From NCBI GenBank assembly GCA_003481775.1, contig QULU01000022.1:1-64000 (forward strand): a stretch of 64,000 nucleotides of DNA, read 5' to 3'. The translations under genes and the position numbers were made by a program. The notes beneath the pieces are model-generated. The model saw nothing but the letters and a program-made list of their open reading frames with translations, did no database searches and was not told where the DNA came from. Below are positions 9,311-18,844 of the stretch, piece by piece. Each line of letters opens with the position of its first letter. Within the stretch, counting starts at the first letter, position 1. The stretch comes from Clostridiaceae bacterium OM02-2AC (GTDB lineage: Bacteria; Bacillota_I; Bacilli_A; Erysipelotrichales; Erysipelotrichaceae).

Positions 9311-10132
9311 ATGATTGAGCTTCCCGAAGCAAGAACAATAGCGGCGGATTTACGCAGAGAAGTACTTGGAAAAACCATTCAAAGTGTGTCCGGAAATTTC
9401 ACGGATCACAAATTCACATTTTATTATGGAAATCCAGACACCTATCACGATCGACTGAAAAACAAAGCCGTAACTGCTGTAGTAGAGCGCAGCTTCTATG
9501 TAGAGCTGGAGATTCAAGACGAGATATTAACCTTTCGTGACGGAGCAAACATCCGGTGGTTTGCACAGCCGCAGCAATTCAAAAAAAGCAAGCTGCTGCT
9601 TATTTTTACAGATGGGAGCTGTCTGCACGTTACAACCTCTATGTATGCGGCAATTCATGTTTTTCCAAAGGCGGAAGGATCACAGGATGCCTACTATGAG
9701 ACAGAGCTAAAAAGCTGTTCTGTGCTGGATGAGCGCTTCACCTATGACTGTTTTTTAAGCAAGCTGAATCATGAAACAGAAAAGCTGTGTGTAAAGGCCT
9801 TTCTCGCGACTAAGCAGAGGTTTGTCGGAATCGGAAACGGTGTCTGTCAGGATATCCTGTTTTATGCGGGACTGCATCCGAAACGAAAAATGAATACACT
9901 GACTAAGAATGAAGTATACGCCTTGTTTTCCTCAATGAAGCAGACACTGCAGCGAATGGTGCAGGAAGGCGGCAGGGATAGTGAGAAAAGCATTTATGGT
10001 ATAAAAGGGGGATACCACTGTGTGATGTCTGCAGGACATTATAAGGATGGGTGCCCGACATGCGGCGGTGCTATTCAGAAAGAGCATTATCTGGGTGGAA
10101 GTATATATTATTGTCCACACTGTCAGAAATGA
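9311..10132 (+). CDS. Endonuclease VIII / Fpg-like DNA glycosylase with non-canonical N-terminus
   Basis: A 273-residue protein of Fpg/Nei length and layout: N-terminal beta-sandwich, helix-two-turn-helix region around GIGNGVCQDILFYAG, and a C-terminal zinc finger CPTC…CPHC. The start chosen is the ATG at 9311, because AGGTGA is correctly spaced for it; a GTG at 9302 is in frame but too close. The mature N-terminus would read MIELPEA, whereas catalytic Fpg/Nei proteins begin with Met-Pro-Glu, using the proline amine as nucleophile. Here Ile replaces that Pro. I recall MIELPEA-type relatives in other Firmicutes, but their activity is not known to me. Likely role: oxidative base damage recognition or repair. 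Confidence 0.85.
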   Translation: MIELPEARTIAADLRREVLGKTIQSVSGNFTDHKFTFYYGNPDTYHDRLKNKAVTAVVERSFYVELEIQDEILTFRDGANIRWFAQPQQFKKSKLLLIFTDGSCLHVTTSMYAAIHVFPKAEGSQDAYYETELKSCSVLDERFTYDCFLSKLNHETEKLCVKAFLATKQRFVGIGNGVCQDILFYAGLHPKRKMNTLTKNEVYALFSSMKQTLQRMVQEGGRDSEKSIYGIKGGYHCVMSAGHYKDGCPTCGGAIQKEHYLGGSIYYCPHCQK

Positions 10133-10367
10133 AAAAGCCGCCAGCTGCTAACAGACCGACGGTTTCTTTGAGGATTCCATATCCAGAATTATGGAATTAA
10201 ATGAATATGCCACAATATACAGGTGGTAAGTGGCTGTACTTACTATATCATAGGTGAGCGAAAGCAATCCTAAATAATATATAAAGCTTTTATAACAAAG
10301 GCTGTTCATTCTATACCTAACCAAGAAGCACGCTTTGTTTTCCCTGCACTCTCTTTATTATCGTATG

Positions 10368-10407
10368 AAAACACGCATGCGCTTCAGACTTTCAAGCGTG
10401 TTTTTTC
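10368..10407. terminator. Shared terminator between the convergent glycosylase and phosphatase genes
   Basis: AAAACACGC (10368-10376) pairs with GCGTGTTTT (10396-10404), with A- and T-tracts on either side allowing use in both directions. Confidence 0.75.
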
Positions 10408-10439
10408 TCATACGTAAATCACTGCCAATGATTCTCAGC

Positions 10440-10898
10440 TCACTTCTGTGCTTTCAAATACTTGAGAAGACCGCTGCAGCCTTCCATCACATCTGTAAAC
10501 GTAGCATCAAAATCACCGGAATACCATGGATCGGCAATCGCCCCCGGACGGCTTGTAAAATCAAGCAGCAGAAAAAGCTTATGCTTTGGATCGCCATGCA
10601 CGATACGTTCCATATTTCTCATATTTGCGCCATCCATACCGATCAGATAATCATATTTTTTATAATCCGATTCAAGTAGCTGGACAGCCCTGTGATTTCC
10701 TACCGGTATTCCTTCTTCACGCAATTTACTGCGTGTTCCATAATGAACCCCGTTTCCAATTTCTTCGCGGCTTGTGCCGGCGGATGAAATATAAAATTGC
10801 TCCTGCATTCCTTCTTTTTTCACCAAATCCTTCATTACATATTCCGCCATTGTGGATCGACAAATATTGCCGTGGCATACAAATAATATTTTTATCAT
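10440..10898 (-). CDS. Low-molecular-weight protein-tyrosine phosphatase
   Basis: A 152-residue cytosolic enzyme. The P-loop CX5R appears at residues 8-15 as VCHGNICRST, and the general-acid loop DPWYSGDF lies near the C-terminus; both are hallmarks of the LMW-PTP family. These enzymes dephosphorylate Tyr-phosphorylated proteins, or arginine phosphate in YwlE-type members; the sequence alone does not settle which. AAGGAG precedes the start. It is a single gene, convergent with the glycosylase. Confidence 0.92.
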   Translation of the reverse strand: MIKILFVCHGNICRSTMAEYVMKDLVKKEGMQEQFYISSAGTSREEIGNGVHYGTRSKLREEGIPVGNHRAVQLLESDYKKYDYLIGMDGANMRNMERIVHGDPKHKLFLLLDFTSRPGAIADPWYSGDFDATFTDVMEGCSGLLKYLKAQK

Positions 10899-11147
10899 AC
10901 TCTCTCAGCTCCTTATGCCTATGTATTTTATGCAACTACGGGTTTATTCCATCCGGCTGACATTATATGCCTGTCAATTTCATCAGGGATGCCTCCCAGG
11001 CACTGCAATATGTGATGTTACTGTCATTGACACCTAGCATCATAAACACGCTTAGCAAGTGCTGTTTTCATCACGAATATTTTTTGCATATGCTAAAACC
11101 GCAAAAGAATCTCCTCCTGCGGTTTTTATCAGCTTTCAACTTCCTAT

Positions 11148-11456
11148 TCAGTCATACATCCGAAATGCATATCCGTTTTCCGGTTCGCCTATGGGATATC
11201 CCAGGATTTCCTCTGCTCTGCGCTGAAACTGCGCAAACCACGCATCCCATTCCTTTTGAGGAAGCTCTGCGTAAAACTGCAGACCACTTGCCTCCAGCGA
11301 AGCCTCAATCAGCTTTCCGTCATAGCCATACCATTGCGGGCAGCCATCACTGAAGCCTCGATAATGCGGCAGCTGTGCAAACATTACCACCAGCTCATTC
11401 CATAAGCTTTCCGGTATGGAATAATGTATATTCAGATTATGATTATGTATGTCCAT
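11148..11456 (-). CDS. Conserved-looking hypothetical protein, 102 residues
   Basis: I do not recognise this family. The product is small, acidic and rich in aromatic residues (several Trp and Tyr), with no membrane segment, signal or cysteine motif. AAGGAG precedes the ATG and codon usage resembles its neighbours, so it is probably a real cytosolic protein. The downstream DNA contains a GC-rich hairpin with T-run (near 11097-11125) that could end its transcript. Confidence 0.6.
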   Translation of the reverse strand: MDIHNHNLNIHYSIPESLWNELVVMFAQLPHYRGFSDGCPQWYGYDGKLIEASLEASGLQFYAELPQKEWDAWFAQFQRRAEEILGYPIGEPENGYAFRMYD

Positions 11457-11735
11457 GTATGATTCTTCTCCTTGTTAACATTTACGTAATCGAATGCTAC
11501 TGTCGCTTATACTGCTTTCTATATCATCATCGCCTCATATTCTCTGACAACCCAGTACAGAATAACGACACTTCCACAGCTGTCATTGAGCAGCTTCAGA
11601 GAATGATTCACACGCTGAAGCAGCACGCCTCGTACAGGTTGCGGCCGTATTGATCAAATGCCTTCTGCATCCAGAAAGGAATCGGCGCTTAGGTGGAAGA
11701 TCACAGCATTTCAGTCATTCATAAAGGGCAAATTG

Positions 11736-12080
11736 TCAGACGGCGGAGTCAGAAATAACTGTCAGATATCCGGATGTATATGCCTGCTCACAAACACCAC
11801 TGTGGAAACAGTTCCCGATGACTTGCTTATATACATCACGGGTTTATGGCAATCCACGATTTTCTTTACAGTATCCTTGCGCAAGTGCACAGACGATCGA
11901 TATGACTGCCAGCATATCGGGTGTAGCATCATCACGAACTTCATACGGTATGCGACGCACATCCATATCCGGATTCCGTGCTGTTTTTCTGGCGCCATGC
12001 AGTAGTGGCTTATCTATCGGACAGCCCATACCACCCGTGCTTCGTGAAAGAATTTCATTTGCAGCTACAGCAGTGAAATT
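11736..12080 (-). pseudogene. Possible decayed coding region
   Basis: In one minus-strand frame there is a 78-codon open stretch (12080 to 11844) with a natural-looking composition, then a stop, then 35 more open codons in the same frame down to 11736. No ribosome binding site or credible start was found and I cannot name the family. The rest of 11457-12172 shows nothing else. Chance is a real alternative. Confidence 0.25.
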
Positions 12081-12172
12081 TCATGTATCCGAAAACCATG
12101 CTTCTCTTTCATATCCGGCCTCCCTGCTACCGTCCATGGTATCATGAAATGCGCAGATTGACAAATCCCTTT

Positions 12173-13798
12173 CTACAGATTTTTCAGTTTTTCCAATATT
12201 TCATCATATTCCTTCTCCAACGCTTCCCGATCAGCTGTCGCGCACATAAGCTGAAGCGCTATCTCACTTCTGCGCATATCCAGAAGCATTCGCTTTGTCG
12301 CTATATCCGGATCCCCCCGCTCCTGCTTACTTTTGCGTTGCTTCACACGATCCTGCGGCATGGAAAGCGTATGCTCGCGAAGCTCCCATACCTCAGTTGC
12401 GACCTCCCTGATAAATGCCGCATCATGAGATACAAACAAAACACTCCCCTCATAATGCTGCAGCAGTGCTGTAATGCAGCGGATGGAAGGAAGATCGAGA
12501 TAATTGGTCGGCTCATCCAGAAGCAGAAGATTGCTGGCACCAACCATCAGCTTTGCAAAGCCAAGCCGCATCCGCTCTCCACCGCTTAACACAGCTACCG
12601 GCTTTTTTAAATCCTGCTGCTGAAATAATAGCCGGTCTAAAACAGTACGCACGATTGCCTCACATTGCACACTGTCCGCCATGGCATTCTCATATACGCT
12701 TTGCTCATCCTTCAAATTTTCAAACTGCTGAAACAGTCTGCCGATTTTCACCTTCGGTGCCTTCCATATTGCCGGATTCCCCTGTACAATCGCATTGAGC
12801 AGCGTTGTTTTACCACAGCCGTTTTCTCCGACAAGGGCTACTCTGCTATGATTTTTCATAAAGAAGCGCACATCCTTCAGCACATCGTGATCCCCATAGG
12901 AAACACACAGTCCCTCTGCTTTTAACAGCCATTTACCTTTCGGCAAATCCAGAGCCTGTACATCCATCGCAATCGCTTCCTCTTCCTTTATCACCTCTAC
13001 CCGTTCCAAATGCTCCATGCGGCTTGCAATCGCATCCGCCTGCCGATACATCGCCTTACTAATACCGTCCTTGGACTTTCGCAAAGCGACCTTTCCCCGC
13101 ATTTTTCGTTCACTGTTTGAAACATTGCGCGGCTTTCGCTTCGCCTTTTGTGCCTGCTTTAATTTCTGTTCATACGCCTTTTGCAGCTGGTGACGCTGCT
13201 TCTCGATCGTATCATAGCGATGCTGCAGATATTTTCTCTTTTCCTCTGTTTGCTGAAGATAGCTTTCATAATTACCTTCATATATGTGCAGCCTGCCATC
13301 CTTTATTTCAATGATCTGATTACATACCTCCTGAAGTAAGGAGCGCTCATGTGTAACCAGTACAAAGGTATCCATATTCTGCAGAGCCTTCTTCACAAAT
13401 GCAATTCCCTGCTGATCCAGATTGCTTGTCGGCTCATCCAGAAGATATAGATGACAGGCGGTGCTCAGTACGTTTGACAAACGCAGCCTCTGCTGTTCCC
13501 CACCACTGACATGCTTCTGCGCCTGCAGCCGGGAAACCGATAGCTCCTTCATCAGCTTTCCATCTCCATAGGAAACCTCTTGTGACAGCTGTTCAAAATA
13601 GGAAAGCGTACAAAAGCGGCGCACAACGCCCTCCTCAACCTCACATGCACCCTGTAATATTCGCAAAAGTGTGGTTTTGCCGCTTCCGTTTGCGCCAATC
13701 AACCCAATCCGCTGACCCTGATGAATCTGCCATAACGGTATATGGAGCAGCTCTCTGTCGTGAAATCTTTTTATTACATGCTGTAATTCTAATAGCAT
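12173..13798 (-). CDS. ABC-F family ATPase, antibiotic-resistance-like
   Basis: A 541-residue cytosolic protein with two ABC domains and no membrane region. Domain 1 has GANGSGKTT, VSGGEQQRLRLS and LLDEPTSNLD; domain 2 has GENGCGKTT, LSGGERMRLGFA and LLDEPTNYLD. The linker between them is basic and helical. ABC-F proteins bind the ribosomal E site, and the shorter two-domain resistance forms (Vga/Lsa/Msr-like) displace drugs. Membership in the resistance branch is inferred from size and linker, not from phylogeny. The ATG at 13798 is chosen because GGGAGGG stands 7 bases before it. An ATG at 13831 would add 11 residues but has no ribosome binding site. The leader hairpin is listed separately. 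Confidence 0.85.
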   Translation of the reverse strand: MLLELQHVIKRFHDRELLHIPLWQIHQGQRIGLIGANGSGKTTLLRILQGACEVEEGVVRRFCTLSYFEQLSQEVSYGDGKLMKELSVSRLQAQKHVSGGEQQRLRLSNVLSTACHLYLLDEPTSNLDQQGIAFVKKALQNMDTFVLVTHERSLLQEVCNQIIEIKDGRLHIYEGNYESYLQQTEEKRKYLQHRYDTIEKQRHQLQKAYEQKLKQAQKAKRKPRNVSNSERKMRGKVALRKSKDGISKAMYRQADAIASRMEHLERVEVIKEEEAIAMDVQALDLPKGKWLLKAEGLCVSYGDHDVLKDVRFFMKNHSRVALVGENGCGKTTLLNAIVQGNPAIWKAPKVKIGRLFQQFENLKDEQSVYENAMADSVQCEAIVRTVLDRLLFQQQDLKKPVAVLSGGERMRLGFAKLMVGASNLLLLDEPTNYLDLPSIRCITALLQHYEGSVLFVSHDAAFIREVATEVWELREHTLSMPQDRVKQRKSKQERGDPDIATKRMLLDMRRSEIALQLMCATADREALEKEYDEILEKLKNL

Positions 13799-13800
13799 AG

Positions 13801-13826
13801 AATCCCTCCCTGTGGGCGGGTGGATT
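13801..13826 (-). promoter_or_regulatory. Hairpin covering the ribosome binding site of the ABC-F gene
   Basis: On the minus strand AATCC pairs with GGATT, and an inner CCC pairs with GGG across a 7-base loop. The 3' arm contains the GGGAGGG ribosome binding site of the ABC-F gene. A TATGAT-like -10 box lies immediately upstream. Such sequestration is typical of translational attenuation of resistance genes, but no inducing leader peptide was found. Confidence 0.45.
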
Positions 13827-14249
13827 ATCATATATAAAAAATCTATGTCCGATATCTATCTCCTGCATATGGCATGCACCGGAGTATAAGAAAAGAACAG
13901 GTCGATAAAAACACTATGATAATATAATCCACAATCCGCAAAACAGTACATACCCTTCGGTATGTCTGATGTTTTTCACGTTTCTGTAAATTAGATTATC
14001 AAATTCTCATCGCCGCTGTTCCTCTGTCTTTCTTTATTATTCCTCTTTATTATACGATAGGGCTCTCATACGTCAAGCATTTTTTCCAAGACGGCCCTTG
14101 ACAGCATGTTCGTCCTGCCATTCCTTACGCACAATGTTTCTTTTTCCCTTTGAAGCATATCCCGTTTTCATCGCCTTTGCTGCATACTCTGCAGGTAACC
14201 CCAACTTCTACAAGCAGTGCAGCGTATTTTTCATATTCGTATGTCTACA

Positions 14250-14681
14250 TTACGACGCCTGTTTCTCCTGCAGCTGCAGCCACGCAGCAAAGTCATCCTC
14301 ACAGGTTTTGTAATCTGATGACCAAAAACGGCTTGAAGCCGCGCCCTTTCGCATGTAATACACGCCGGGAGTCGCATAGAAATCTGGAAACAGCTGCTGC
14401 AGCAATTCCTTCTCTCTATCTGTCACTGCCTCATCCAGCGTTACCATATAGATGATACCGCTGTGCTTCTCTTTCCAAGCAGACAGCATGGATCGAACAT
14501 CCCTGCAGGAGGAACACATGGACTGCGTAAGGACAACAGCAAAGCTGCGCTGCTCCTCTGTCATCTGTTGAATTTTCTGCACAGACGCAGGCTCTACAGC
14601 AGCCTGTTGCCGACTGCTGCCGGCACAGCCGCATACAAACAGCATACACACGATGATCATCCATCGATACACCAGCTTCAC
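14250..14681 (-). CDS. Thioredoxin-like lipoprotein
   Basis: A 143-residue exported protein. The GTG start at 14681 is chosen because AGGAGGTGAT lies 3-4 bases before it; an ATG at 14744 has no such site. The N-terminus has a basic start, a hydrophobic stretch and a lipobox LFVCGC, so it should be lipid-anchored on the outer face of the membrane. The mature part carries CSSC (a CXXC redox motif) in a thioredoxin-like context, and an FYATPGVYY segment corresponding to the cis-Pro loop. Likely role: thiol-disulphide exchange outside the membrane, substrate unknown. It is divergent from the helicase gene. Confidence 0.75.
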   Translation of the reverse strand: MKLVYRWMIIVCMLFVCGCAGSSRQQAAVEPASVQKIQQMTEEQRSFAVVLTQSMCSSCRDVRSMLSAWKEKHSGIIYMVTLDEAVTDREKELLQQLFPDFYATPGVYYMRKGAASSRFWSSDYKTCEDDFAAWLQLQEKQAS

Positions 14682-14858
14682 AGCATCACCTCCTACCCCA
14701 CATTTTTTCACAAGCGCCGCCGGTATGCAAGCGGCTGCCCGCACTTTACAAACTCTTAACAGTAGCGGATCTGTTCTTTATGGAAAAACATTTCATATAC
14801 AAGGACAAATTAAGTGAAAAAGATGGTACAATAATAAGATGAAAGCAGGGGTGTATGT

Positions 14859-17800
14859 ATGGAGTTTACCAATGCACAAATCCGGGATTTTGCCGGAAGT
14901 GATGAACAATATGAAAAAGCGAAAAGACTGGTGGATGAGCAGCGAATCGTATCTTTGGATATCGATGATTTTTCTTCCAAGGAAATCATCATGGTCAACG
15001 CTACCATTAAGGATGGAAAGGACTACCGGGAAGTCAATATGTCCATCGACAAGGATGATGTAACGGTACGCGCATATTTATGCAGCTGTCCACAGCATGG
15101 GAAAAACACATTGTCCTGTGAGCACTGTACGGCTGTTTTGATAAAGCTGAATGAGGAGCATGAAAAGAAGCAGAAGGAGACGGATGCACATACCGCAGTT
15201 CAGCAGCATGACAGCTATGCCATTTCCCTTATGAATGCTTATGAGGAACAAATCATCTATTCCTCGCTGGCTATGAATCTGAAGCAGGCGATCCACATCG
15301 AGCCTGTTTTGGAAATTCGTCAGCGCACCATTCTGGCACTGACGCTGAAGGTGGGAAATGCAAAGCGCTATATCGTGAAGGATATCGCTCAATTTCTGGA
15401 TGATATTCGCCATAATGTGAAAAAAAGCTATGGTAAGGAGCTGGAATTTCTGCATAACCGTTTAAGCTTTGATGAAGAAAGTCAAAAGCTGATTGACTTT
15501 ATGCTGCGCCATGAGCATGATGTCCTCTATTTCCAGAACCGCCATGCACTGGAGCGTTGTCCGCAGGCCCGTAACCTGTGTATGACGCCGGATGCGCTCG
15601 ATGAATTTTTCAAGCTGTATGCCGGAGAGGATGTCATGCATCGTATGAAGGAAAAGATGCTGATCAATATGCGCTTTCTGGATGAGAATCCCAAGCTATC
15701 CATGGAGGTGAAAAAACTGGAGGATGACTCCTATGAAATCGCCTTGAGCTCGTTGAACTATCGCATATTTGAAGGCCGCAGCCATGTGTATCTGTTACTG
15801 GATCACATTTTGTACCGCTGTGATGCCGATTATTCAAAAACCTGCAGCCGTCTGCTGCAGACATATCTGGAAAAGAAAAAGCCGCTGCTGTTAAGCAGTG
15901 ACCTCATGCCCACCTTTTATAATAATGTCATTATGAATACCCGCCGGCATATCCCGCTGAGAGGGGTGGATATCTCTGCCTTTGCCCCACTTCCTCTGGA
16001 ATGCCGTCTGTATATCGATATGCCGAAGCACAATGTGATTTCCGCACGTCTGATGTATTGCTATGGAAATGAGGAATACAATGCATTCAGCACAAGTGCC
16101 CTGTCCACCTCCAGAAATTTCAATGATGAAATTGCGACACGGCTTGTCTTTACTCGTTACATGACCCGAATTGATGCAGTGGAAGGCATTGCCTATATCG
16201 AGCATTCACAGGACGCCATGTATGAATTTCTGAATCAGGGGCTAAAGGAGCTGGGCAACACCTGCGAGGTATTTGCTACAGATAAATTTAAAAAGCTGCA
16301 GATCAAGGAGAGTGTCAATATCTCCATGGGTGTCCGCATTGAAAGTGATTTGCTGGAAATCAATTTTGATACCTACGATTTCCCTGTCAATGAGCTGCAG
16401 GAGGTCCTTGCCTCTTATCGTATGAATAAGAAGTATTACCGTATGAAAAACGGCTCCTTTGTCAACATAGAAGACAGTGCACTTCAGGAGCTCAGTGCGA
16501 TTCTGGATGGTATGCATGTGAGTGAAAAGGAAATCAGCAGCGGTGTGATCAAGGTTCCCAAATATCGTTCCCTGTATATTGACAACAGTCTAAAGGATAG
16601 CGATATGATCAAGGTTGATCGAGATTCCTCCTTCAAGGATATCATTCGCGGGATCCGCAATGTGAAGGACAGTGACTTTGCAGTTCCTCCTGCACTGAAA
16701 TCAACGCTGCGTAATTATCAGAAAACCGGTTTTCGCTGGATGAAAACCATGGCTGCCTATGGCTTCAGCGGAATATTGGCGGATGATATGGGAATCGGTA
16801 AAACCCTGCAGGTCATCACGCTGCTTGAGGATGAGCGGCTGCACAGCAAAGACTCCCTGTCGCTGGTCGTATGCCCGTCTTCCCTGATTCTCAACTGGCA
16901 AAGTGAAATTGAGAAATTCTCCAAAACGCTGACAAGCATCATCATCAGCGGCTCCAGCGATGAGCGCAAGGTACAGATCCGCAGCTGTAAGGACTATGAT
17001 GTCGTTATCACCTCCTACGATTATTTAAAGCGGGATATCGAGGCCTACGAGAGTCTTACCTTCCAGTATCAGATCATTGATGAAGCTCAATATATCAAGA
17101 ACCACAATACCAAGAATGCCATCAGCGTAAAGCAGATACAGGCTCGCCATCGGTTTGCCCTGACCGGAACACCGATTGAAAATTCTCTGGCAGAGCTGTG
17201 GAGTATCTTTGATTTCCTCATGCCCGGCTATCTGTATACCTACTCCTATTTCAAGAAGCAATATGAACTACCCATCGTCAAGGAAAACGATATGGGGATG
17301 CTAAAGGAGCTGAAACGCATGGTTGAGCCGTTTATCCTGCGGCGTGTGAAGAAGGATGTCCTCAAGGAGCTGCCGGAAAAGGTGGAAAACACCATGCTGA
17401 TTGAGCTTGATGAAGAAACAAGAAAATTATATATGGCCAATGTATCCCTTATACGGGATGATCTAAACAAGAGCTTTCAGGAAAAAGGCTTCGCAAACAG
17501 TAAGATCATGATTCTCAGTATGCTGACAAGACTGCGCCAGCTATGCTGTGATCCCCGTCTTCTGTATGAAAATTATAACGGTATTGGTGCTAAAATCAGT
17601 GCCTGCATGGAGTTTATTGAAAATTGCCGGGAATCCGGAAAAAAGGTTCTGCTGTTCTCACAGTTCACATCGCTTCTATCCCTGCTGGAAAAAGAGCTGG
17701 TTCGTCAGGACATTCCCTACTATCTGTTGAAGGGAAGCACACCGAAGCTGCAGCGGCAGCAGCTGGTGAACAGCTTTAACAGCGATGATACCCCCATCTT

Positions 17801-18092
17801 CCTGATTTCTCTGAAAGCGGGCGGTACCGGATTGAATTTGACCAGTGCGGAGGTGGTCATCCACTTTGACCCTTGGTGGAATGTATCCGCCCAAAATCAG
17901 GCAACCGATCGGGCCTACCGCATCGGTCAGCACAACAATGTACAAGTTGTTAAGCTGATTGCTAAAGATACCATCGAGGAAAAAATCATGCAGCTGCAAA
18001 GTCTGAAGCAGGATCTCAGCGATTCCATCATTCATAACAATGAGGGAATCATCACCAGCATGAGCAAGGAGGAGCTAATGAATCTGTTTTGA
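14859..18092 (+). CDS. SWIM zinc-finger SNF2-family helicase
   Basis: A 1077-residue protein. A SWIM zinc finger CSC…CEHC lies at about 68-86, followed by a long bacterial SNF2-associated region and then the SNF2 ATPase (about 610-1070). ATPase motifs seen: DDMGIGKTLQ (I), DEAQ (II), LTGTPIENS (III), LFSQFTS (IV), SLKAGGTGLNLT (V) and RAYRIGQ (VI). Members of this family translocate along double-stranded DNA or remodel nucleoprotein; the bacterial role is poorly defined. All ATPase residues look intact. It is monocistronic, with AGGGG before the start. In other genomes such helicases can sit in defence loci, but no defence partner is visible here. Confidence 0.9.
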   Translation: MEFTNAQIRDFAGSDEQYEKAKRLVDEQRIVSLDIDDFSSKEIIMVNATIKDGKDYREVNMSIDKDDVTVRAYLCSCPQHGKNTLSCEHCTAVLIKLNEEHEKKQKETDAHTAVQQHDSYAISLMNAYEEQIIYSSLAMNLKQAIHIEPVLEIRQRTILALTLKVGNAKRYIVKDIAQFLDDIRHNVKKSYGKELEFLHNRLSFDEESQKLIDFMLRHEHDVLYFQNRHALERCPQARNLCMTPDALDEFFKLYAGEDVMHRMKEKMLINMRFLDENPKLSMEVKKLEDDSYEIALSSLNYRIFEGRSHVYLLLDHILYRCDADYSKTCSRLLQTYLEKKKPLLLSSDLMPTFYNNVIMNTRRHIPLRGVDISAFAPLPLECRLYIDMPKHNVISARLMYCYGNEEYNAFSTSALSTSRNFNDEIATRLVFTRYMTRIDAVEGIAYIEHSQDAMYEFLNQGLKELGNTCEVFATDKFKKLQIKESVNISMGVRIESDLLEINFDTYDFPVNELQEVLASYRMNKKYYRMKNGSFVNIEDSALQELSAILDGMHVSEKEISSGVIKVPKYRSLYIDNSLKDSDMIKVDRDSSFKDIIRGIRNVKDSDFAVPPALKSTLRNYQKTGFRWMKTMAAYGFSGILADDMGIGKTLQVITLLEDERLHSKDSLSLVVCPSSLILNWQSEIEKFSKTLTSIIISGSSDERKVQIRSCKDYDVVITSYDYLKRDIEAYESLTFQYQIIDEAQYIKNHNTKNAISVKQIQARHRFALTGTPIENSLAELWSIFDFLMPGYLYTYSYFKKQYELPIVKENDMGMLKELKRMVEPFILRRVKKDVLKELPEKVENTMLIELDEETRKLYMANVSLIRDDLNKSFQEKGFANSKIMILSMLTRLRQLCCDPRLLYENYNGIGAKISACMEFIENCRESGKKVLLFSQFTSLLSLLEKELVRQDIPYYLLKGSTPKLQRQQLVNSFNSDDTPIFLISLKAGGTGLNLTSAEVVIHFDPWWNVSAQNQATDRAYRIGQHNNVQVVKLIAKDTIEEKIMQLQSLKQDLSDSIIHNNEGIITSMSKEELMNLF

Positions 18093-18315
18093 TGCTCATA
18101 TATCCCCTTGGTGAAGGTATGCACAGAAGAAAGCCTAGTATATCTGGAGATTTCGTTGTTGTTGCATACATCAGCAATGAAATGACGCTTGCAGAGCCAA
18201 AGGACAGCTATCAGTCCGCAACAAACGTTTTGTTAGATTTCAGCTAAATTTCAAGCCGCTCTCTTTTTTGACCGCACTGTATAGCGCAGTGTGAAGCTTC
18301 CATATAGTATAATAG

Positions 18316-18358
18316 GACGCAGATCGTTGGAAGCTCTTTCCATGTACTGCGTCTTTTT
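18316..18358 (+). terminator. Hairpin with T-run downstream of the helicase gene
   Basis: GACGCAG (18316-18322) pairs with CTGCGTC (18347-18353), with an inner TGGAA/TTCCA pairing and a T-run. It lies 220 bases after the helicase stop. A TATAAT (18308-18313) sits immediately before it, so a short independent transcript is also possible. No gene was seen in the rest of 18093-18844. Confidence 0.55.
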
Positions 18359-18844
18359 CTTTCCCCTGCCTTACGGTAACGCAAAGGACCTGTCAAAGCC
18401 GTCAGCATCCAAAACCACCTCGTTTGCGGAAGAATAAGCATGAGAAAAGGAATAACGTATGAAGCATATGTCAATTCTTATCCTGCTAGCTAGGAAGCAA
18501 AAGCAGGCTTTCTTCTGTTTCCTTTTCGTTAGATATCTCAGGTTATTCGCTTCTACAGCTTCCTTATCAAATACAAGGAAGACAAACCGCCTTCCTTCAT
18601 CTCTTGATAGCTTCATCATACACCAAGGAAATCAGCAGTTTTTGATAATAGGCTGTGGCTTGGTGTACTGCTTTTCTCTTGCAATCACCAATCCATTTGT
18701 AATCCGTTTCTGTCTGTTTTCATGGTATACAGCCTGTTAATAGATACAGCCGGCAAGCAGACGATATCATAGCAATGCTCTGTTTCCTCTTTTTTGTACT
18801 TTTTTCGACATTTTTCGCATAGCTTACAAACAGGTGATCCCAAC

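Noticed and set aside
13799..13831. Earlier ATG for the ABC-F gene, or a leader peptide in the hairpin
   Set aside because: No ribosome binding site precedes 13831, and the frame merely continues into the gene.
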